From Arthrobacter sp. FW305-BF8 (GTDB lineage: Bacteria > Actinomycetota > Actinomycetes > Actinomycetales > Micrococcaceae): DNA of 64,000 nucleotides. This document shows, piece by piece, positions 7,417-17,200 of the stretch; position 1 is the stretch's first letter, and each line of letters starts with the position of its first letter. The stretch spans positions 3,224,001 to 3,288,000 of the forward strand of contig NZ_CP084561.1 of assembly GCF_021789315.1 (NCBI RefSeq). The letters are read 5' to 3'. The position numbers and the translations under genes were made by a program. A model generated the notes under the pieces. That model was not told where the DNA came from and did not search any database. It worked only from the letters and a program-made list of their open reading frames with translations.

Positions 7417-10400
7417 ATGGAACTGCAGTGCACTCTGGTACGCGCTCCCGGGTCCCTATCCCCAGGCGGACCGGTCGAGCTGACGGTCTCGGCTCCGGAC
7501 GGGTGCCCAGGGTCCGATCTGGAAACCGAACTCTCGCGCCGGTTCCAGACCGGCAGGCTGTCAGTGGAGGGCAGGCGCCTGGGTCTGTTAACAGTCGGCA
7601 GAAGCCCCTTGGTCGACGGGGCTGTTGTGGTTGACGGTGCTTCCACCGGTGGCGGGTCCGACGCCGCCGTGTCCGAGGCCGGAGCGGACGGCGAGCTTCC
7701 CGCTGCCGTGCTTCTCGTGGTGGACAGCGGTCCCGCCGCAGGCTCTGTTCTTCCGCTGCGACGGGGAAGCTACAGAATCGGCCGGACCAACGCCGAACTG
7801 ACGATTCCGGATGCCGATCTCTCCCGCGAGCACGCCAGACTCGAGGTTACGGACAAGTCACTAACCCTGGTAGACCTTGGCAGCATTAACGGAACCGAGG
7901 TCGACGGCAAACGGGTGTCAAAATCAGCCGTCGCGATCGGTTCCCGTATTCGCTGCGGCAATTCGTCCATGTCGGTCGTGCTGGCGGCGCCGTCAGGGGC
8001 ACGGGGCGCCGAGCTTGGGTTCGCCGGAAGCTCTGTGGCGGAGCCGCTGACCGTGTCACACCCGGCTGTGCCGGCGGGCCGGTCCATGCTGCTCCTCGGG
8101 GCGGTTCTCCCGGTGATCATAGGGATGGGGCTCGTGCTGGTGACCGGGTCGTGGATGTTCCTGGCCTTCACCGCTGTGTCGGCAGTGTCACTACTTGTCC
8201 CGGTGTTCTCGGGCGCCCGGCAGCGCCGCGAGCTCAGATCGGCTGTCGCGGCAGCAGTTGCGCAGGATCTGGATCGACGACGGCGGTCCGCACCGTCCGC
8301 TGCTGATCTTGCGCTGAGCGCTGCGGTTCCCGCGCGGAGCCCCGCCGGCGCCGGCCGGAGTACAGAACGGGAGACGTCAAAGCACAAGGAAGCGCCAAGG
8401 CCTGCACCGGGCGTCTGGCTGAGACTCGGCCTGGCTGAACAACTGGCCAATGTACGCCTGGAGCCAAACCCGCCGGGCTTCAAACCCCCTGGGCTCGGCC
8501 CAGTGCCGCTGCTCCTTGATCCTGACCTTGGGGTCCTTTCCGTCCGGGGGCCAGAGCCGGAGGTACGCGGTCTGGTCCATTCGTTCCTGATGCAGCTCAC
8601 TGGATATCCGCTGGCCAGGGGCACCCGGATCGCGATTCACGGACCGGCTTCCGCCCTGCCGCTCGCGGCGCGGTTCCTTCCCGGGGTCTCACTCCATTCA
8701 AGGATTCCCGACACCCTGGCGGCCGTAACGGACGCGTCCGGCGGACAGGATGCGTCCCGCATCCTCCTGCTCTTCGGCGAAGCAGCAGACGGCACCCCGG
8801 AGGCAGGCATCATCGCAACTGCCCGCGGTCTCGGATGGCGGGTGGTCCATCTGCCGGGCCGCGGACAGCAGCCGGCGGAAACCGACATTGAACTCGGCGA
8901 GCGCGGAGCCATGCTTCGGGCGCGGGCAAGGCACCACCGCTTCGTTGCAGACCTGGTGCCCTCCGCCGTTTTCGACCGCTACTGCCGGACATACCGCCGG
9001 TCCCACCCAGAGTCGCCGGCCGGCGGGCACCCCCTCCCTGCGAGCTGCGGGCTGAGCGATGTCCTTGACATGTCGGCTGCTGCGACCGCCAGACGCTGGG
9101 CGGCAGGCAGACTGGAACCGGGACTCACCATCCCCCTGGGCCGAGCCGACCGGGGAGCGCGTGTCCTGGATCTTGAGGCGGATGGCCCGCATGTCCTCGT
9201 TGCGGGCACCACCGGCGCCGGGAAATCGGAACTCCTTCGCACTATTACCGCCGGGCTCGCCCTGTGCTACCCGCCGGACCGCGTCAATGTTCTTTTCTTC
9301 GACTTCAAGGGCGGGTCCGGACTCAGTCCTCTGACCGGCATCCCCCACTGCGTCGGCATGCTGACAGACTTGGCCAGCAACCAGCTGGACCGCACGATTA
9401 TGTCACTGCGGGCGGAAGTCCGCAGGCGTGAGCAGGTGCTTGCCGCAGCTGGCGCCCCGGACCTGGCCGCCTATCGCATGGCGCCTGCGGACGGACCGCC
9501 CCTCCCCCAGCTGATCCTCATCATCGACGAGTTCCGGATGCTCGTCGAGGACGCTCCGGAGACCCTGACCGAGCTAATGAGGATCGCTGCCATTGGCCGC
9601 TCCCTGGGCGTCCACCTGATCATGGCGACCCAGCGTCCGCAGGGGGCTCTTACAGCGGATATCCGGGCGAACGTCACTACTAGCATCGCCCTTCGGGTGC
9701 AGTCCGCGCACGAGTCAGCCGACGTGATTGGCACCAATGCGGCATCGGCAATACCCGTCAACCGGCCCGGCCGCGCCTATCTGGCGAGGGGTACCGAAAC
9801 TGCCGAGGAGTTCCAGTCAGCATCTATTGCCGGCACCGGCGAGGACCCTGCGACGTGCCGGGTCAGGGCGCTTGAGGCCACCGAGGCGCTGGCGATGCTG
9901 CCTTCTGTCACCGGCAGCAGCCTTCCGCCGGCAACGCCGTCGGACGCTGCCACGCCTGTGGTGGAACTGACTGCCTCCCTTTGGGCCGGAATGAGTGGTC
10001 TTCCGGTGCGCCGTCCGCTGGCTCCACCGCTTCCGGACGTGCTGACCGATTCCGCCGACCTGGCCGCACTCACCGCAGATTGCCCCGTCCTTGCAGACGC
10101 CGTCCCGGCGACTGCCGGGGACGCCGCACTCACCGCAGATTGCCCCGTCCTTGCAGACGCCGTCCCGGCGGCTGACGGGGACTTGGCCGTCGGGCTGGGC
10201 TTGCTGGACCTGCCCGAGGAGCAGCGGCTGGCCCGCCTCACCTGGCGGCCCGGAACCGATGGGCATCTGGCGCTGATCGGCGCAAGTTCCCCGGATGCCG
10301 CCCACGCCATGTCAATGGCGATGCAACAGCTGCTGGCCCATCCTGCGGAATGCCACCTCTATGCCCTCGATGCGGACGGGTCCTTGGCGGGAATGGCGGG

Positions 10401-11652
10401 CGCGCACCGCGCAGGGTCCTTTGTAAACCTCGACGACCTCCGCCGCGGTGTGCGCCTCCTGGAGCGCCTGGCGGCCGAAGCGTCCGGGCGGCTCAGCCGG
10501 CTCCCGGCCGCATTGGGGCCGCCGCTGGTGCTGGTCATTTCAGGCTGGGGCTCCTGGCTATCGGCCCTCCGCTCTGGTCCTCTGACCCGCGCCGAGGACC
10601 ATGTCCAGGACATCGTCCGGGACGGTCACCGTGCCGGAATCACCCTGGTGATCTCCGGCGACCGGGAACTCGTGACGTCACGGTTCTTCCCTGCCATCCC
10701 CAACCGCATCTACTGCCCGCGGGGCGCCAGCGCCGAGAGCAGGCTGGCATGGCCCAAGATGCCCGACCTTCCACCAATTCCGGGCCGTGCCGTGGCATCC
10801 GGTACTTTGTCGGCCGGGCGCCAGGCGGTCTGCCAGCTCTATGGTCCAGAAGGTCCACGTGCCGGTTCCGGAACTGTCATTGCCCTCGGCGAAGCGATGC
10901 AGGGGCCGGTGCGGGTTAGGCCCTTCCGCGTGGATCCTCTTCCGCTGCAGCTCTCTGTGGCGGACGTACTCTCCCGGATGCCCAGAGCATGTCAAGCTTC
11001 AAGCGACGCTGCTTCCGATGGGCCTGCTTCAGACGTCCCTCTGCACGGATCAGATCACGCGGCGGCCAAACCGGTGCTTACAGCCGCCCGGTGCCTGGTG
11101 GTCGGCGTGGGCGGGGATGAACCCGCCCCTGCCGGGGTGCGCCTGCCCCAAGGCGCTGTCCTTGCCGTGCTGGGCAGCGCCGGGTCGGGCAAGTCCTCGT
11201 TCCTGGCTTCCCTGCCGCTGCTCAATCCCTTCGTGGCCAGCTGGCTGCACCCCGGCCCGGCGTCCCATCCCGGCGACTTTTGGGGTTCGGTCCACCGTGA
11301 CGCGGTAGAAGGAAGCCTGCCCAAGGACGCCATTCTCCTCGTCGATGATGCCGACATGCTGCCTGCCATTTCCCAGCAGCAACTCGTGGAGCTGAACAGC
11401 CGCGGTTGGGCGACAATTTTCTCAGCCGCGTTCAGCCAGTCACTGATGCAGCGTGTCCCGCTCGCAATGGCAGCCCGCAGTGGCGGCAGGGGCATCCTCA
11501 TAGCGCCCCGCAGTCCGCTGGATGGCGACATCTTCGGCCTGCGGATCGAGCCGGATCCCCATCCCCCACCAGGACGCGCCCTGCTCGTGGCGGACGGCAC
11601 GGCGGTGCCCGTTCAGCTGGCGGTGGCCGACGACGAAGTCAGAAGGCCTTAA
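7417..11652 (+). CDS. FHA domain plus FtsK/SpoIIIE multi-ATPase protein (EssC/EccC-like)
   Basis: A 1411-residue protein. A forkhead-associated domain lies at about residues 115-190 (GSYRIGR, SREHA, GSINGTEVDG), followed by two transmembrane segments at about 225-265. A first FtsK-type ATPase is intact: Walker A GTTGAGKS at 597-604, Walker B LILIIDE at 699-705 and ATQRP at 737-741. A second ATPase-like domain near 950 has no recognisable Walker A (GASSPDAA). A third has Walker A GSAGSGKS at 1253-1260 and VDDAD near 1309. This layout matches the motor of type VII secretion systems. No WXG100 substrate, EccB, EccD, EsaA or mycosin gene is visible, so it is an orphan here. The start is ATG with GGAAGGAGG six nt upstream. 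A DNA-translocase role is the alternative. Confidence 0.85.
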   Translation: MELQCTLVRAPGSLSPGGPVELTVSAPDGCPGSDLETELSRRFQTGRLSVEGRRLGLLTVGRSPLVDGAVVVDGASTGGGSDAAVSEAGADGELPAAVLLVVDSGPAAGSVLPLRRGSYRIGRTNAELTIPDADLSREHARLEVTDKSLTLVDLGSINGTEVDGKRVSKSAVAIGSRIRCGNSSMSVVLAAPSGARGAELGFAGSSVAEPLTVSHPAVPAGRSMLLLGAVLPVIIGMGLVLVTGSWMFLAFTAVSAVSLLVPVFSGARQRRELRSAVAAAVAQDLDRRRRSAPSAADLALSAAVPARSPAGAGRSTERETSKHKEAPRPAPGVWLRLGLAEQLANVRLEPNPPGFKPPGLGPVPLLLDPDLGVLSVRGPEPEVRGLVHSFLMQLTGYPLARGTRIAIHGPASALPLAARFLPGVSLHSRIPDTLAAVTDASGGQDASRILLLFGEAADGTPEAGIIATARGLGWRVVHLPGRGQQPAETDIELGERGAMLRARARHHRFVADLVPSAVFDRYCRTYRRSHPESPAGGHPLPASCGLSDVLDMSAAATARRWAAGRLEPGLTIPLGRADRGARVLDLEADGPHVLVAGTTGAGKSELLRTITAGLALCYPPDRVNVLFFDFKGGSGLSPLTGIPHCVGMLTDLASNQLDRTIMSLRAEVRRREQVLAAAGAPDLAAYRMAPADGPPLPQLILIIDEFRMLVEDAPETLTELMRIAAIGRSLGVHLIMATQRPQGALTADIRANVTTSIALRVQSAHESADVIGTNAASAIPVNRPGRAYLARGTETAEEFQSASIAGTGEDPATCRVRALEATEALAMLPSVTGSSLPPATPSDAATPVVELTASLWAGMSGLPVRRPLAPPLPDVLTDSADLAALTADCPVLADAVPATAGDAALTADCPVLADAVPAADGDLAVGLGLLDLPEEQRLARLTWRPGTDGHLALIGASSPDAAHAMSMAMQQLLAHPAECHLYALDADGSLAGMAGAHRAGSFVNLDDLRRGVRLLERLAAEASGRLSRLPAALGPPLVLVISGWGSWLSALRSGPLTRAEDHVQDIVRDGHRAGITLVISGDRELVTSRFFPAIPNRIYCPRGASAESRLAWPKMPDLPPIPGRAVASGTLSAGRQAVCQLYGPEGPRAGSGTVIALGEAMQGPVRVRPFRVDPLPLQLSVADVLSRMPRACQASSDAASDGPASDVPLHGSDHAAAKPVLTAARCLVVGVGGDEPAPAGVRLPQGAVLAVLGSAGSGKSSFLASLPLLNPFVASWLHPGPASHPGDFWGSVHRDAVEGSLPKDAILLVDDADMLPAISQQQLVELNSRGWATIFSAAFSQSLMQRVPLAMAARSGGRGILIAPRSPLDGDIFGLRIEPDPHPPPGRALLVADGTAVPVQLAVADDEVRRP
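10063..10182 (+). repeat. In-frame 60-bp tandem duplication inside the FtsK-like gene
   Basis: Two adjacent 60-bp units (10063-10122 and 10123-10182) are identical over their first 48 bp and diverge slightly at the end. They encode two 20-residue copies beginning AALTADCPVLADAVPA (residues 883-922), in the linker between the first and the degenerate second ATPase domain. The near identity suggests a recent slippage duplication. The reading frame is kept. Confidence 0.9.
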
Positions 11653-12146
11653 AGTGCCGGCGGAGCGGAAGCGGCGCGGGAGGCGAAGCGGATCACGCGC
11701 TTGTCGAACAGCAGGACGATGGCCGTGGCGGCCGGAATCAGCATCGCGGCGCCAGCCACCGGGAAACCGCCGGTGAGCGTAGGGAAGCCGATGGTCAGCA
11801 CGAACAGCTGGGCCACCAGCGCACCGGCCCTCGGCCAGCGGAAGCCCCGGAACAGGAACACGGCAACGGCATACAGCCACGACGCAAAAGCCAGGAGCAG
11901 TCCGAGCGTGAAAACGGCACCCCAAAACGACATGACAGGCGCCCCGCTGACCAGCTGGAAACCGTACCAGGCTGCTGCGCCCAGCAGGGCCGTGGCCTCC
12001 GCTGCCACGATCCCAGAGATCACGGCGACGGCGCGGGGACGGACGGGACCTGAAGGCTCCGTTCCCGGGGCGGCCTGGTCCTCCGGCAGTCCGCCGTCTC
12101 CGGCATCAGCGAACGGGCCGGAAGGGTCTTCTGGGGGTCTTGACAC
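11649..12146 (-). CDS. Small membrane protein of unknown function
   Basis: A 165-residue protein with a Pro/Gly/Glu-rich N-terminal tail of about 38 residues and four predicted transmembrane helices (starting near residues 38, 70, 105 and 123). It ends in a short basic cytoplasmic tail (FDKRVIRFASRAA). It has no enzymatic motif and I cannot name a family with confidence. It is convergent with the FtsK-like gene and their 3' ends overlap by 4 bp. The start region lies about 230 bp from whiB1, which is transcribed away from it. Confidence 0.7.
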   Translation of the reverse strand: MSRPPEDPSGPFADAGDGGLPEDQAAPGTEPSGPVRPRAVAVISGIVAAEATALLGAAAWYGFQLVSGAPVMSFWGAVFTLGLLLAFASWLYAVAVFLFRGFRWPRAGALVAQLFVLTIGFPTLTGGFPVAGAAMLIPAATAIVLLFDKRVIRFASRAASAPPAL

Positions 12147-12286
12147 ACTGGCACACTACCCGAGATAGTCGACTCACGGCGGGACAGCCCGCTGATGTGA
12201 TGCATCGCTCACGTTTCTTGGGGATTTCGTGGTCCACTACCCCTTGTTTACACAGCGTTAACATGAAACGCTTGATCCAGATGACC

Positions 12287-12310
12287 AAGGGGGCCCTCCA
12301 GGGCCCCTTT
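12287..12310. terminator. Hairpin in the whiB1 upstream region
   Basis: GC-rich inverted repeat (AAGGGG-GCCC with GGGC-CCCTT, loop TCCA, one bulged base). It is followed on the plus strand by TTTCC. It sits about 70 bp before the whiB1 start and within a short open frame at 12263-12319. It could terminate read-through or act as an attenuator. Neither role is shown. Confidence 0.5.
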
Positions 12311-12324
12311 CCTATGTAAGCCCT

Positions 12325-12340
12325 AGTGAATATTTTCACA
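12325..12340. promoter_or_regulatory. CRP/GlxR-like binding site upstream of whiB1
   Basis: AGTGA-ATATTT-TCACA matches the CRP-family consensus TGTGA-N6-TCACA at nine of ten fixed positions. It is centred about 46 bp before the whiB1 ATG at 12379. In Mycobacterium tuberculosis the whiB1 promoter is a known target of the CRP homologue Rv3676, so a conserved site here is plausible. Confidence 0.65.
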
Positions 12341-12378
12341 AGGGTATTGACTTCCCAGGAATGGAGTGACTGATCAGC

Positions 12379-12627
12379 ATGGATTGGCGTAACCGCGCGG
12401 CCTGCCTCGACAAGGACCCGGAGCTGTTTTTCCCCGTAGGCAATACTGGCCCCGCTCTCTTGCAGATCGAAGAAGCCAAGAGCGTCTGCCGCCGGTGCCC
12501 GGTCGTTGACACCTGCCTGCAGTGGGCGCTGGAGTCCGGACAGGACGCCGGCGTGTGGGGCGGCATGAGCGAGGACGAGCGGCGCGCACTGAAGCGCCGC
12601 GCCGCCAGGGCCCGCCGCGCGTCCTAA
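12379..12627 (+). CDS. whiB1: WhiB-family iron-sulfur transcription factor, WhiB1 type
   Basis: An 82-residue protein with the four cluster-binding cysteines of the family at positions 9, 37, 40 and 46, in the same spacing as mycobacterial WhiB1. The GVWGG turn is at 58-62, followed by a basic C-terminal tail (KRRAARARR) for DNA binding. WhiB1 proteins carry a [4Fe-4S] cluster, react with nitric oxide and contact the primary sigma factor. The start is ATG with a weak GGAG about 12 nt upstream. The upstream region carries a hairpin and a CRP-like site, both listed separately. The gene stands alone, and a terminator-like hairpin follows within 50 bp. Confidence 0.96.
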   Translation: MDWRNRAACLDKDPELFFPVGNTGPALLQIEEAKSVCRRCPVVDTCLQWALESGQDAGVWGGMSEDERRALKRRAARARRAS

Positions 12628-12672
12628 CGCGCGCCTCAGCAACGACGGCACCCGAGCAAAAGCTCCGCAAGT

Positions 12673-12716
12673 AAAGGCGACTGCCACGGACCCTATGGTC
12701 CGCAGCCGTCGCCTTT
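12673..12716. terminator. Bidirectional hairpin terminator between whiB1 and the kinase gene
   Basis: Imperfect long inverted repeat: outer arms AAAGGCGAC/GTCGCCTTT and inner arms CGGACC/GGTCCG around a CTAT loop. It lies between the convergent whiB1 and histidine-kinase genes. Its symmetry with A residues at one end and T residues at the other suits termination in both directions. Confidence 0.75.
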
Positions 12717-12722
12717 GTCGTG

Positions 12723-14192
12723 TTAGCGGCTTGCCAGGCTCAGGACAATCTGCACCGCCGTGCCGCCGCCCTCGCGGGGCTGCCACTGGATGGTGCCGCC
12801 GAGCTCGCTCGTGACCAGCGTCCGGACAATCTGCAGCCCGAGGCCCTCCACATGGGGCGTCTCCGGCAGGCCAACACCGTCGTCCGCCACCGTGACAGTG
12901 AGCAGCTCCTCATCGTCGTCGCCAGCGGAACGGTCGGCAAGCAGCCACACCGTGCCGGTGCGCCCCTCCAGTCCGTGCTCGACGGCGTTGGTGACGAGTT
13001 CGTTGATCACCAGTGCCAGCGGTGTCGCGAAGTCGCTGGGGAGCTCACCGAACAAACCCGACCGCTGCGTCCGGACTTGCTGGGACGGTGAAGCCACTTC
13101 GGCGGAAAGGCGGAACTGCCGTCCAATCAGTTCATCAAAGTCGACGCTTTGGGTCAGCCCCTGCGAGAGCGTCTCGTGTACCAGGGCAATCGTCGCCACG
13201 CGCCGCATGGCCTGTTCCAGCCCCTGCTTTGCCTCGTCACTGACCATTCGACGGGACTGCATGCGCAGCAGCGCGGCAACGGTCTGCAGGTTGTTCTTGA
13301 CCCGGTGATGGATTTCACGGATCGTGGCATCCTTCGTGACCAGCTCCATCTCGCGGCGCCGCAGCTCGGACACGTCACGGCAGAGGACCAGGGCACCGAA
13401 ACGCTGCTGCTCGTCGCGGAGCGGGATCGCGCGTAGTGACAGGCTGACGCCGCGGGATTCAATCTCGCTTCGCCAGGGCATCCGCCCTGTGACAACAAGA
13501 GGCAGCGTCTCGTCCACCATGCGGCGGTCCTTCAGCAGACCCGCCGTGACTTCAGCCAGCGAGCGCCCTTCGAGGGATTCTCCGTCGCCGAGGCGCCGGA
13601 ACGCGGAGACCCCGTTCGGGCTGGCGTACTGCACGATGCCCTCGGCGTCGAGGCGGATCAGCCCGTCACCAACGCGCGGGGCTCCGCGGCGGGAGCCGGT
13701 GGGCGAGGCGAAGTCCGGCCAGAGGCCCAGTGTGCCCATGCGCAACAGGTCATAGGCACACTGGCGGTACGTCAGCTCCAGCCTGGACGGCATCCGCGAG
13801 CTGGAGAGGTCCATGTGTGAGGTGACCACCGCCAGCGTCCGGCCGTTCCTGACCATCGGCACGGCTTCGACCCGCAGTGCCATGTCGCTGCTCCAGTTCG
13901 TCTCACTGGAACGCTCAATGGTGCGGGTCTCCCACGCCTTGTCAACCAGCGGCTGCAAGTCCGAGCGGATGCCCTCCCCGACGAAGTCGGCGTGGAACAC
14001 CGTATGCGTCGTGGAGGGCCTCACGTGTGCCAGGGCAACGTAGCCGTGCTCCGGGTGGGGGAACCACAGGGCCAGGTCGGCAAATGCAAGATCGGCCACC
14101 ATCTGCCAGTCGCCCACCAGGAGGTGCAGCCACTCGGCATCCCCCGGCCCAAAATCAGCGTGCTCCCTGATGGGGTCCGTAAAGATTGCCAC
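12723..14192 (-). CDS. pdtaS: Sensor histidine kinase, PdtaS-like (GAF-PAS-HisKA_2)
   Basis: A 489-residue soluble histidine kinase. An N-terminal GAF-like region is at about 1-150 and a PAS domain at about 175-285. The HisKA_2 phosphoacceptor motif IHHRVKNNLQ has its histidine at 295. An HATPase domain follows with N-box NELVTNAVEHG and G-box DDGVGL. There are no membrane segments. The layout matches PdtaS, which phosphorylates the ANTAR-domain regulator PdtaR controlling transcription antitermination. No PdtaR gene lies in the window. The start is GTG with GGAGG about 4 nt upstream. It lies 34 bp after the glutamate dehydrogenase gene on the same strand and may be partly co-transcribed with it. 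Confidence 0.88.
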   Translation of the reverse strand: MAIFTDPIREHADFGPGDAEWLHLLVGDWQMVADLAFADLALWFPHPEHGYVALAHVRPSTTHTVFHADFVGEGIRSDLQPLVDKAWETRTIERSSETNWSSDMALRVEAVPMVRNGRTLAVVTSHMDLSSSRMPSRLELTYRQCAYDLLRMGTLGLWPDFASPTGSRRGAPRVGDGLIRLDAEGIVQYASPNGVSAFRRLGDGESLEGRSLAEVTAGLLKDRRMVDETLPLVVTGRMPWRSEIESRGVSLSLRAIPLRDEQQRFGALVLCRDVSELRRREMELVTKDATIREIHHRVKNNLQTVAALLRMQSRRMVSDEAKQGLEQAMRRVATIALVHETLSQGLTQSVDFDELIGRQFRLSAEVASPSQQVRTQRSGLFGELPSDFATPLALVINELVTNAVEHGLEGRTGTVWLLADRSAGDDDEELLTVTVADDGVGLPETPHVEGLGLQIVRTLVTSELGGTIQWQPREGGGTAVQIVLSLASR

Positions 14193-14226
14193 TGCACCTC
14201 CAGTTTTTCGACGGCGGGACCTTGTC

Positions 14227-17200
14227 CTAGCGTCGGACGATTGACCTCAAGAGCCTCAATGCTACCGAGAGCGAGGCCATGTCGTCCGCTTCGAGGGCGT
14301 TGACCTCATCAAACATGCTCTTCGCCCGGCCCAAATGTTCCGCGTTCAGCTGCTCCCAGGCCTTGAGCCTGTCCTCGGCCGGCGACCCTTCCTCGGTCGA
14401 GTCCAGGACCGCCGTCGTCATGTCTGAGACCGTCGAGTAGAGGTCATCGCGCAGAGCTGCACGGGCCAGGGCCTGCCAGCGGTCCGCCCGAGGCAGGGAA
14501 CTGATCCGCTCCAGTAGGGAGTCCACGTGGAACCGGTTGAACACCGTGTAGTAGACGTTGGCGATGTCCTCCACCGGCTCCTTGCGGCTGTGCGCGATTT
14601 TTGCGATGTCAAGCAGGACGAAGCTCTCGAACAGTTCTGCCCAGCGGTGGCCCAGGTCCTCGGGCACACCCCACGACCGCGCCTTCTCAAGCCAGGAGGC
14701 CACGCGCTTGCGGTCGTCACCGCGCAGGTAGTCCAACAGCCTGGCCCGCATGGGTTCCATTGGCGGCTGGAACTCGGCGACGATGTCGGCGATGGGCCGC
14801 GACGCGTTGCCCTGGGCAAGGACCCAGCGCACCGAACGGTCCAGCAGCCGACGGACATCGAGGTGGACGGTGCTCCAGTGCTCAGTGGGGAACGACGCAG
14901 GCAGGTCGTTGAGTTCGGACACCATGACGTCCAGCTCGTAGATTTCCCGCAGTGCCACGAACGCCTTGGCCACAGCCACCTCGCTCGCCGAGGTCTCCTC
15001 CATGGTCCGGAAGGCAAAGGTGATGCCGCCCAGATTGATCATGTCGTTGGCCACGACGGTTGCGATGATTTCCCGCCGCAGCGGATGGGTGTCCAGTTCG
15101 GCGTCGAATTTCTCCCGAAGCTGGACCGGGAAGTACTGCCGGAGCGTCGTGCGGAACCACGGGTCGTCGGCCAGGTCGCTCTCGCGCAGGGCCGTCCCCA
15201 GTTCGATCTTGGCGTAGGCGGCCAGCACTGACAGTTCCGGTGAGGTCAGGCCCTGCCCCTGCTCCAGCCGTTCGCGCAGGACAGCAGTGGACGGCAGCGC
15301 CTCCAGGTCCCGGTTCAGGTCAGCCGTCTTCTCCAGCCAGTCCATCAGCCGCTCGTAGCTCGGGCTCCATTCGGCGACCTTCTGCCGGTCATTCAGCAGC
15401 AGGATGTTTTGGTCGATGTTGTCTTCAAGGACCAGCCGCCCCACTTCGTCGGTCATCGCCGCGAGGAAGTCCGAGCGCTCGGCGGCGTCGAGCTTGCCCG
15501 CGGCCACCATCCGGTCCACGAAGATCTTGATGTTGACCTCGTGGTCAGAGCAGTCGACGCCGGCGGAGTTATCGATGGCATCGGTATTCAGGATGACGCC
15601 TTGCAGCGCCGCCTCGATACGGCCCCGCTGCGTCATGCCGAGGTTTCCACCCTCGCCGACGACCTTGACCCGAAGGTCGCGGCCATCCACCCTGATGGCG
15701 TCGTTGGACTTGTCGCCCACCATGGCGTTCGTCTCGGAACTGGCCTTCACATACGTGCCGATGCCGCCGTTGTAAAGCAGGTCGGCGGGTGCGAGCAGGA
15801 TGGCGCGCAGGAGTTCGGGCGGGCTGAGCTGGGTCGTGTCCTCGGGCAGCCCCAGCGCGGAGCGGACCTGAGTCGATACCGGAATCGACTTGGCCTGCCT
15901 CGGGTAGACCCCGCCGCCTTCGCTGATCAGGCTCTTGTCGTAGTCGTCCCAGGACGACCGGGGCAACTCAAACAGCCGCTGCCGCTCCGTGTAGGAGGTC
16001 GCCTCGTCCGGGTTCGGGTCGAGGAAAATGTGCCGGTGGTCGAAGGCCGCGAGCAGCCGGATGTGCTTGGACAGGAGCATGCCGTTGCCGAAGACGTCCC
16101 CGGACATGTCGCCGACACCCACAACGGTGAAGGGCTCGGACTGGGTGTCCAGGTCCAGCTCGCTGAAGTGCCGCTTGACCGACTCCCAGGCACCCCGGGC
16201 GGTGATGCCCATGGCCTTGTGGTCGTAGCCCACCGAACCGCCGGACGCGAAGGCGTCGCCCAGCCAGAATCCGTAGTCAGCGGCCAAACCGTTCGCAATG
16301 TCAGAGAAGGATGCCGTGCCCTTGTCCGCCGCGACCACCAGGTAGGAGTCGTCGCCGTCGTGCCGTACAGCGTTCGACGGCGGGACGAGCCGTTCGCCGT
16401 CGGCTTCCGTAACGAGGTTGTCAGTAATGTCCAGCAGTCCGCGGATGAACGTCTTGTAGCTTTCGACGCCCTCCGCCATCCAGGCCGACCTGTCCTTGGC
16501 AGGATCCGGCAGCCGCTTGGCGAAGAACCCGCCCTTTGCGCCCGTTGGAACGATGACGGCATTCTTGACCGTCTGCGCCTTGACCAGACCCAGGATCTCC
16601 GTCCGGAAGTCTTCCCTGCGGTCCGACCAGCGGAGCCCGCCGCGGGCCACCTTGCCGAAACGCAGGTGCACGCCCTCCACCCGGGGAGAGTAGACCCAGA
16701 TCTCGAACATAGGCCGCGGGAAGGGCAGCCCTTCGATGGCCGAGGGGTCAAGCTTGAAGCTCAGGTGCGGCTTGTCCTGGTAGAAGTTGGTGCGCAGCGT
16801 TGATTCGATCAGGTTGGTGAACGTCCGCACCACGCGGTCGGCGTCCAAAGTAGCGACGTTGTCGATCGACGTCACCAGCTGGGCGCGGACGGCCGCCTGC
16901 TTTCGCGCCCGCTCGGCCTCGGGCAGGCTGGGGTCGAAGCGTGCCTCGAACAGGGAAATGAGTCCGCGGGTGACCTCCGGATTGGCCAGCAGCGTATCGG
17001 CCATGAACTCAAAAGAGTTGGTGTTTCCCATTTGCCGCATGTACTTCGCGTACGCCCGCAGCACGATGACCTGCCGCCACGTCATGCCCTCGCGAAGCAC
17101 CAGCCGGTCAAAACTGTCGGATTCGACACCGCCGGAAACCGCCGCCCCGAAGGAATCCGCCAGCAGCCGGCCCGTGGACACCGGGTCCACCCCGGCCGGG

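Noticed and set aside
12195..12214. Second CRP-like motif TGTGA...TCAC upstream of whiB1
   Set aside because: The half-sites are separated by 8 bp instead of 6, so it does not fit the family consensus.
15409..16803. 464-codon open frame antisense to the glutamate dehydrogenase gene
   Set aside because: Its codons shadow the real gene on the other strand. It has no ribosome-binding site, family motif or plausible protein composition. Long antisense frames are common in GC-rich DNA.
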